Below are positions 59,815 through 64,000 of a stretch of 64,000 nt of DNA, piece after piece; the stretch's first letter is position 1; each line of letters begins with the position of its first letter. The DNA lies in assembly GCA_016783455.1 (NCBI GenBank), contig JADHWN010000005.1, positions 1 to 64,000 of the forward strand. The letters run 5' to 3'. The position numbers were made by a program, and so were the translations under genes. The notes under the pieces are model-generated. The model was not told the origin of the DNA, did no database searches, and saw nothing but the letters and a program-made list of their open reading frames with translations. This stretch comes from Candidatus Bathyarchaeota archaeon. GTDB taxonomy: Archaea; Thermoproteota; Bathyarchaeia; TCS64.

Positions 59815-61122
59815 ATGTTGATGAATAATCTCAAGAAATCCGACCCCGAGGTCTACGACCTCATCGTCGCCGAGGGCGATAGGATCGAGAGGGGCGTCGA
59901 GCTCATCCCCTCCGAGAACTTCGTCTCGAAGGCCGTCATGCAGGCGATGAGCTCAGTGTTCACCAACAAGTACTCGGAGGGATACCCCGGGAGACGATAT
60001 TACGGGGGTCAGGAGTTCGTCGACAAAGTTGAGCGCCTCGCCATCAGTAGGGCAAAGGAGCTCTTCGGTGCCGAGCACGTGAACGTGCAGCCTTATTCGG
60101 GGTCACCCGCAAATCACGCCGTCTTCTTCGCCCTCCTAGAGCTCGGTGACAAGTTCATGGGGCTGGACATGGGCTGCGGGGGTCACCTGACCCACGGGAG
60201 CCCCGTCAACTTCTCGGGGTTGAGCTACACCGCCATTCCGTATTACGTGGACCGGGAGACCGAGTTCATCGACCTCGACGAGGTCAAGAGGGCCGCCGTC
60301 AAGGAGAGGCCCAAGATGATCATCTCCAGCCTCACGGCATATCCCCGGAAGCTGGACTTCAAGGGCTTCCAGGAGATCTGCGAGGAGGTCGACGCATACC
60401 ACCTCGCCGACATCAGCCACATCGCCGGCCTCATCGTCGGGGAGGCCCACGAGTCGCCCTTCCCATTCACGGACATCGTGACAACGACGACCCACAAGTC
60501 CCTGAGGGGGCCACGGGGGGCCATGATCATGTGCAGGAAGGAGGACAGGCTCCACGACCTCTATCACCCCGACACTAAGAAGAACCAGGCGCAGCTCATC
60601 GACTCCGCAGTCTTCCCGGGCCTTCAGGGCGGCCCTCATGACCACATCACGGCTGCCAAGGCCGTGGCCTTCAGCGAGGCCTTGAGGCCGGAGTTCAAGA
60701 CATACGCAGGCCAGATCGTAAAGAACGCGAAGGCTATGGCCGAGGAGCTAATGGTCCAGGGGGTCAAACTCGTCACAAATGGGACGGACAACCACCTGAT
60801 GGTGATAGACATGAGGCCCAGCGGCCTCACCGGCAAGGGAAAGCAGCTGCAGACGGCCATGGACGAGGCCGGGATCACCCTGAACAAGAACTCCGTCCCC
60901 TTCGACGAGGCACGCCCCTTCAACCCATCTGGATTGAGGCTGGGGACACCCGCCGTGACGACTAGGGGTATGGGGGAGGGGGAGATGCGGGTCATCGCCC
61001 GCTGCATAGCCCGTGTGCTCGGCGACTACAAGGACAAATCTGCCCTGGAGAAGACTAAGCAGGAGATTCTTGAACTCGTGAGCGACTTCCCGCTCTACCC
61101 CGATTTTGCAGTACTGGAATAG
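59815..61122 (+). CDS. glyA: serine hydroxymethyltransferase
   Basis: This 435-residue PLP enzyme interconverts serine and glycine with a pterin one-carbon carrier. Motifs are LIPSENFVSKAV, YSEGYPGRRYYGGQEFVD, NVQPYSGSPANHAVF, LADISHIAGLIVGE and TTTTHKSLRGPRG, where the Lys binds PLP. It fits family length. The ATG at 59815 has GGAGG nine bases upstream; the in-frame ATG two codons on is possible too. It converges on the reductive-dehalogenase-like gene. Confidence 0.96.
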   Translation: MLMNNLKKSDPEVYDLIVAEGDRIERGVELIPSENFVSKAVMQAMSSVFTNKYSEGYPGRRYYGGQEFVDKVERLAISRAKELFGAEHVNVQPYSGSPANHAVFFALLELGDKFMGLDMGCGGHLTHGSPVNFSGLSYTAIPYYVDRETEFIDLDEVKRAAVKERPKMIISSLTAYPRKLDFKGFQEICEEVDAYHLADISHIAGLIVGEAHESPFPFTDIVTTTTHKSLRGPRGAMIMCRKEDRLHDLYHPDTKKNQAQLIDSAVFPGLQGGPHDHITAAKAVAFSEALRPEFKTYAGQIVKNAKAMAEELMVQGVKLVTNGTDNHLMVIDMRPSGLTGKGKQLQTAMDEAGITLNKNSVPFDEARPFNPSGLRLGTPAVTTRGMGEGEMRVIARCIARVLGDYKDKSALEKTKQEILELVSDFPLYPDFAVLE

Positions 61123-61140
61123 GAGAGCCTATCTCCTCTC

Positions 61141-62313
61141 CTAGCTGGGCTCGTAGGGTATGTCCCAGTACTTCCTCGGGTCCGACATCTTCCCGTATCC
61201 GAAGAGGTCGTCCGTGTAGGCCCAGAACTTGTTGAGGGCAGGCACGTTCCTGATGAACCACTTTATCATGTCGTGGCTCAGCCCCTGTTTCTTGGTGAAG
61301 CTGCAGCACCTGAAGCAGATGGAGCATCCCGTGCCCACCTTGTGCCAGTAGTCGAGGCAGGAGTCCTCGTCGCAGTACCACTTGTAGACCCCAGGCGCGT
61401 TGGACTCCTTGGGGCCCTCCCATGTTCGGGGACCCTCGGGTATGGAACCGCTTGGGCAGTTGTGGGCGCACTTCTTGCAGACCTCACAGTACTCGATGAT
61501 CCCTCCCGGCGCCTGGGGGCTCGGAGCGAGAGGCATGTCGGTGAAGACCTTGCAGATCCGTACCAGTGGTCCCCTCTCCCAGGTTATGAGGCGGCCCATC
61601 CTGCCTATGTGGCCAAGGCCCGCCTGGATGGCGATGGGGACGCTGAGGGCGGTGTCGTTGCCGCAGGGGATGGCGTGCCAGCCGAGGCCTCGTATGAACT
61701 CCGCCAGTGAGCCGGCGGTGACGTGCATGCGGCTGTAGCCGACGTTGCTGGTGACCTCGATGGGAGTCGGGGCGTAGCTGTTCTCGATGAACTCCATGGG
61801 GACGGCGATGGCGACCACCCACTTGTGACTGTTGGGTATCACCGCCTTCTCGTCGTCCATGTAGCCCTCCTCGACGTCCTCAAAGACGATGGGCCTCCCA
61901 TCGCCCAGATTGCTGTAGAACCACCGCTTGTCGGTCTCGGTGAATCCGACGCTGGTCGCACCGTAGAACTTTGCTGCCTTCTTGACGACCTTCGACGCCT
62001 CCTCCGGGGAGACCTCCCACCTGGGGACGCCCTCGGGCTTCGTCGCGACGCCCAGTGAGGTCCAGGAGTAGTATCCCGTGTTCATGCCGCGTCCCGTATA
62101 TGTCTCTGCGGCGTCCTTGAACGCGTAGTCGACGATGGAGAAGCCGGGTATCCCCTTGTTCATCCGCTCCACCTTCCCAGCGTCGTCGGCGTATCCGAGG
62201 CCCTCAGATTGTCTCCTCCGCCGGCTCTGGGCGAAGGACGTGTTCCTTGAGTCGAACCTCTTGTACGTGTCCTTGATGGGGTAGACTTCCTCGAAGGGCT
62301 TCCTCTTGGTCAT
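61141..62313 (-). CDS. reductive-dehalogenase-family iron-sulfur protein, soluble
   Basis: This 390-residue protein has the C-terminal double-cluster region of reductive dehalogenases: CEVCKKCAHNCPSGSIPEG, then VYKWYCDEDSCLDYWHKVGTGCSICFRCC. The upstream domain (about 110-270, FYGATSVGFTETDKRWFYSN, GRLITWERGPLVRICKVFTD) is placed like the corrinoid-binding NRE domain shared with epoxyqueuosine reductase. There is no Tat signal and no RdhB membrane anchor gene nearby, unlike respiratory enzymes. A cytoplasmic corrinoid reductase is likely; the substrate is unknown and organohalide use is not shown. Confidence 0.85.
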   Translation of the reverse strand: MTKRKPFEEVYPIKDTYKRFDSRNTSFAQSRRRRQSEGLGYADDAGKVERMNKGIPGFSIVDYAFKDAAETYTGRGMNTGYYSWTSLGVATKPEGVPRWEVSPEEASKVVKKAAKFYGATSVGFTETDKRWFYSNLGDGRPIVFEDVEEGYMDDEKAVIPNSHKWVVAIAVPMEFIENSYAPTPIEVTSNVGYSRMHVTAGSLAEFIRGLGWHAIPCGNDTALSVPIAIQAGLGHIGRMGRLITWERGPLVRICKVFTDMPLAPSPQAPGGIIEYCEVCKKCAHNCPSGSIPEGPRTWEGPKESNAPGVYKWYCDEDSCLDYWHKVGTGCSICFRCCSFTKKQGLSHDMIKWFIRNVPALNKFWAYTDDLFGYGKMSDPRKYWDIPYEPS

Positions 62314-62426
62314 GGTGTCACCGGTCTCTCAAAGGCTGTGCAAGGCCGTATAAATATCTGATGTCTGGACATGGCAGAGAGCAGATCTGTTTATGCAATT
62401 GTAAACATTCGTTCAGCATGCGTGAG

Positions 62427-62894
62427 CTACCCTGTAGCCTTCTGCGCCTTCCAGTACCCCGTCTCCCAGGTCTCGATGTCCCCCTCCACGACCTTGAAAA
62501 GCGGATGGGGACGGGGAGGGTTATCTGTATACTCCTCTTGTATCGCTTTCAGCCAGTCAGGGTCCCTGCGCTCCAATCTCTCTGAAAGTAGCGCGAGCTC
62601 ATACCTCAGCTGGCCATCCGTCAGCTCAAGGGGCTCTATCTCCTCCACTGGTTTCACGATCTTCGAGAAGTTATAGTTGTACTCCCTCCTCGTCGCCTCC
62701 TCGTGGTTCTTAAGCAGGAAGAAACCGACAGCCGCCACAGGATCCTCATGCTCCTTGAACCTGTTGAGCTGGGGATGGTTCCTCCAGCCCTTGGTCTTTC
62801 CCTGGACCACGGCCTGAGCGAGAAGCCCCTCCCTCCAGTTGGCGCCGAGCCCCTTCCAGTCCAGGTAGACGGGGTGGATTGACCATAGGCGCAT
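62427..62894 (-). CDS. pyrimidine-dimer DNA glycosylase-like protein (Pyr_excise family)
   Basis: This protein of about 155 residues begins MRLWSIHPVYLDWKGLGANW and continues LLAQAVVQGKTKGWRNHPQL and RFKEHEDP. These match the Pyr_excise family related to T4 endonuclease V. In that enzyme the N-terminal residue is the catalytic nucleophile and acts on UV-damaged DNA; many cellular members are uncharacterised. The ATG at 62894 is chosen to place MRLW at the start, with GTGAT upstream. A T-rich tract on the minus strand (plus-strand 62904-62910) separates it from rubrerythrin. Confidence 0.82.
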   Translation of the reverse strand: MRLWSIHPVYLDWKGLGANWREGLLAQAVVQGKTKGWRNHPQLNRFKEHEDPVAAVGFFLLKNHEEATRREYNYNFSKIVKPVEEIEPLELTDGQLRYELALLSERLERRDPDWLKAIQEEYTDNPPRPHPLFKVVEGDIETWETGYWKAQKATG

Positions 62895-62922
62895 GCGTAT
62901 CACTAAAAAAAGGGAGAATGGG

Positions 62923-63426
62923 TTACTTAATCTTCTTGAACTGGGCAGCCGGGGCCCCGCAGATTGGGCAGGCGTCGGGGGCCGCGTTCTCCACGGTGTT
63001 CCCGCAGACCTTGCAGACATAGTAGTCGACATCGGGAAGCTTCTGGCTGTTCTTCACGGCCTCAAGGGCGGCCTTGAAGAGCCCCGCGTGGATCTTCTCC
63101 ACCTCGTTGGCGACGTTGAAGCTCCACTCCGCCTGCTTGTTCTTCTCCTTCCTGGCGATGTCGAGGAACTCGGGGTACATCTTGGTATACTCGTAGGTCT
63201 CCCCGGAGACGGCCTCGTCGAGGTTGCTCACGGTCATCCCGATCTCGCCGGCGACCCTCATGTGGTTATGGGCGTGGACGGTTTCAGCCGCCGCAGCGGC
63301 CCTGAAGAGCCTAGCGACCTGGCCAAGCCCCTCCTCGTCGGCCTTCTTAGCGTAGGCCAGGTACCGCCTGTTCGCCTGAGACTCCCCGGCGAAGGCGGCC
63401 TTCAGCTTCTCTATGGAATCACTCAT
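62923..63426 (-). CDS. rubrerythrin
   Basis: This 167-residue protein has an N-terminal ferritin-like four-helix diiron domain. Diiron Glu/His residues are in AAFAGESQANRRYL, AAAAAETVHAHNHM and ANEVEKIHAGLF. A C-terminal rubredoxin domain binds one Fe through CKVCG and CPICG. Rubrerythrin reduces hydrogen peroxide in anaerobes. It is divergent from the desulforedoxin gene, together a typical oxidative-stress pair. Confidence 0.95.
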   Translation of the reverse strand: MSDSIEKLKAAFAGESQANRRYLAYAKKADEEGLGQVARLFRAAAAAETVHAHNHMRVAGEIGMTVSNLDEAVSGETYEYTKMYPEFLDIARKEKNKQAEWSFNVANEVEKIHAGLFKAALEAVKNSQKLPDVDYYVCKVCGNTVENAAPDACPICGAPAAQFKKIK

Positions 63427-63514
63427 TATATTTCATGTCAGGGATCGGTGTGGTGTCGGATAAATGTTAAGATAACATTATAATTGGCCACTCCCCATTT
63501 GAGGATGAAATACG
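63427..63514. promoter_or_regulatory. divergent promoter between rubrerythrin and desulforedoxin
   Basis: This 88-base region contains an AT-rich core around 63464-63486 (AACATTATAATTGG), suitable as a TATA box for both directions, and GGATGA as ribosome-binding site before the desulforedoxin ATG. Shared control of the two oxidative-stress genes is likely. Confidence 0.5.
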
Positions 63515-63631
63515 ATGACGAATGTGAACGAGGTCTACCTCTGCGAGATCTGCGGGAACAAGGTGAAGGTCGTCGAGGCAGGCGCCGGCCAGCTGGTCTG
63601 CTGCGGCCAGCCCATGACGAAGGTTGAATAG
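63515..63631 (+). CDS. desulforedoxin (38 residues)
   Basis: This 38-residue protein has CEIC near the N-terminus and a vicinal CC in LVCCGQPM. That is the Cys4 iron centre of desulforedoxin and the N-terminal domain of desulfoferrodoxin. It ends at Glu38, so the superoxide reductase domain is absent and the protein is a free electron carrier. It starts with ATG 63515 and is too short for usual gene calling. A run of T residues follows the stop. Confidence 0.93.
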   Translation: MTNVNEVYLCEICGNKVKVVEAGAGQLVCCGQPMTKVE

Positions 63632-63657
63632 AGCTGAACTGAACCATTCACCCCAAC

Positions 63658-63670
63658 TCTTTTTTTCTTT
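63658..63670 (+). terminator. T-run after desulforedoxin
   Basis: A T-rich run directly after the desulforedoxin stop can end its transcript. The following TTTTAAA may also serve as TATA box of the next gene. Confidence 0.45.
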
Positions 63671-63695
63671 TAAACCCCTTTACTATGGATATAGT

Positions 63696-64000
63696 ATGGA
63701 GATCAAGGATATCTTCCTCAAGCTAACCGAAGTGGACGCCCCATCTGGCTACGAGGAGCCCATGATGCGCCACATGCTCTACGAGCTGACCCCCCTCTGC
63801 GACGAGGTCCACCTCACCCCACGGGGTAATGTCGTGGGAGTCCAGAGGGGCACGGATGACAGCGCCCCCTCGGTGGCCATCGAGGCCCACATGGACCAGG
63901 TTGGGTTCATCGTGGCAAACATCGATGACCGGGGCTTCATCAGGTTCCGCAGGATAGGGGGCGCCCTGGAGAGGACACTCATGGGACAGCACGTGAGAGC
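63696..64000 (+). CDS. M42-family aminopeptidase, partial at window end
   Basis: The first 101 residues of an M42 (deblocking aminopeptidase/glutamyl aminopeptidase-type) metallopeptidase are present. They include SGYEEPMMRHM, PRGNVVGV and the metal-binding start IEAHMDQVGFIV, where His and Asp bind zinc or cobalt. The enzyme forms tetrahedral cytoplasmic complexes that finish peptide breakdown, in line with the Dpp importer at the other end of the window. The gene runs off the window. Confidence 0.92.
   Translation, partial: MEIKDIFLKLTEVDAPSGYEEPMMRHMLYELTPLCDEVHLTPRGNVVGVQRGTDDSAPSVAIEAHMDQVGFIVANIDDRGFIRFRRIGGALERTLMGQHVR

Overview
The window comes from an archaeon. The evidence is a tRNA-Thr gene with a canonical bulge-helix-bulge intron, TATA-type promoters close to start codons, an archaeal-type prolyl-tRNA synthetase, a FlaI/FlaJ-type pilus machine with a GxGD-like prepilin peptidase, a TrmB-type regulator, an archaeosine-synthase-like domain and many TTG/GTG starts preceded by GGTGA/GAGG ribosome-binding sites. 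Peptide uptake, a soluble reductive-dehalogenase homologue, a relic of aldehyde ferredoxin oxidoreductase, rubrerythrin and desulforedoxin suggest an anaerobic peptide- or organic-matter-degrading archaeon. My best guess is the TACK group, perhaps Bathyarchaeia; this is inference, not proven.

Layout. 0.2-7.2 kb: a complete dipeptide/oligopeptide ABC transporter (DppF-D-C-B plus solute-binding protein, all on the minus strand). DppC carries an unusual extracytoplasmic beta-rich insertion, and DppF appears to start at CTG. 7.4-9.8 kb: an MFS transporter and a nitrilase-family amidohydrolase. 9.86-15.47 kb: an accessory region bounded on the right by an intact tRNA-Thr(GGT) gene. It holds three further partial copies of that tRNA's 3' end in two interleaved repeat families, AT-rich cargo genes, another MFS transporter and an enolase-superfamily enzyme. 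15.8-17.4 kb: a small protein, a C-rich non-coding stretch and endonuclease IV.

17.4-28.1 kb: a TrmB-like regulator, then a type IV-pilus-like assembly operon (pilin-like proteins, ATPase, membrane platform, two paralogous DUF2341/LamG-type surface proteins, prepilin peptidase). 28.2-33.2 kb: a MoxR AAA+ ATPase and vWA protein pair, flanked by two charged proteins of unknown function and a SecB-like protein. 33.2-41.9 kb: housekeeping and amino-acid metabolism (class III aminotransferase, broken MFS transporter, ornithine carbamoyltransferase, DUF1846 protein, phosphoglycerate mutase, prolyl-tRNA synthetase).

42.1-50.2 kb is the most unusual region. It is a five-gene cluster built around an 884-residue tubulin/FtsZ-superfamily GTPase with intact G-box and T7 motifs and a long coiled-coil tail. 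A second gene appears to encode a degenerate tubulin-like partner that has lost the glycine-rich GTP loop. The other three encode a signal-peptide/single-TM protein with a cytoplasmic helix, a polytopic membrane protein with a long helical tail, and a PH-like/coiled-coil protein. I read this as a membrane-remodelling or cytoskeletal module; the MoxR/vWA pair 11 kb away may belong to it.

50.3-64.0 kb: MFS transporter, a solute-binding protein without signal peptide, a CxxC-x17-CxxC zinc ribbon, an M19-like peptidase lacking metal ligands, a three-subunit xanthine-dehydrogenase-family molybdoenzyme, a DUF169 protein, a ferredoxin/AOR relic, serine hydroxymethyltransferase, a reductive-dehalogenase homologue, a pyrimidine-dimer glycosylase-like protein, rubrerythrin divergent from desulforedoxin, and the start of an M42 aminopeptidase cut by the window end.
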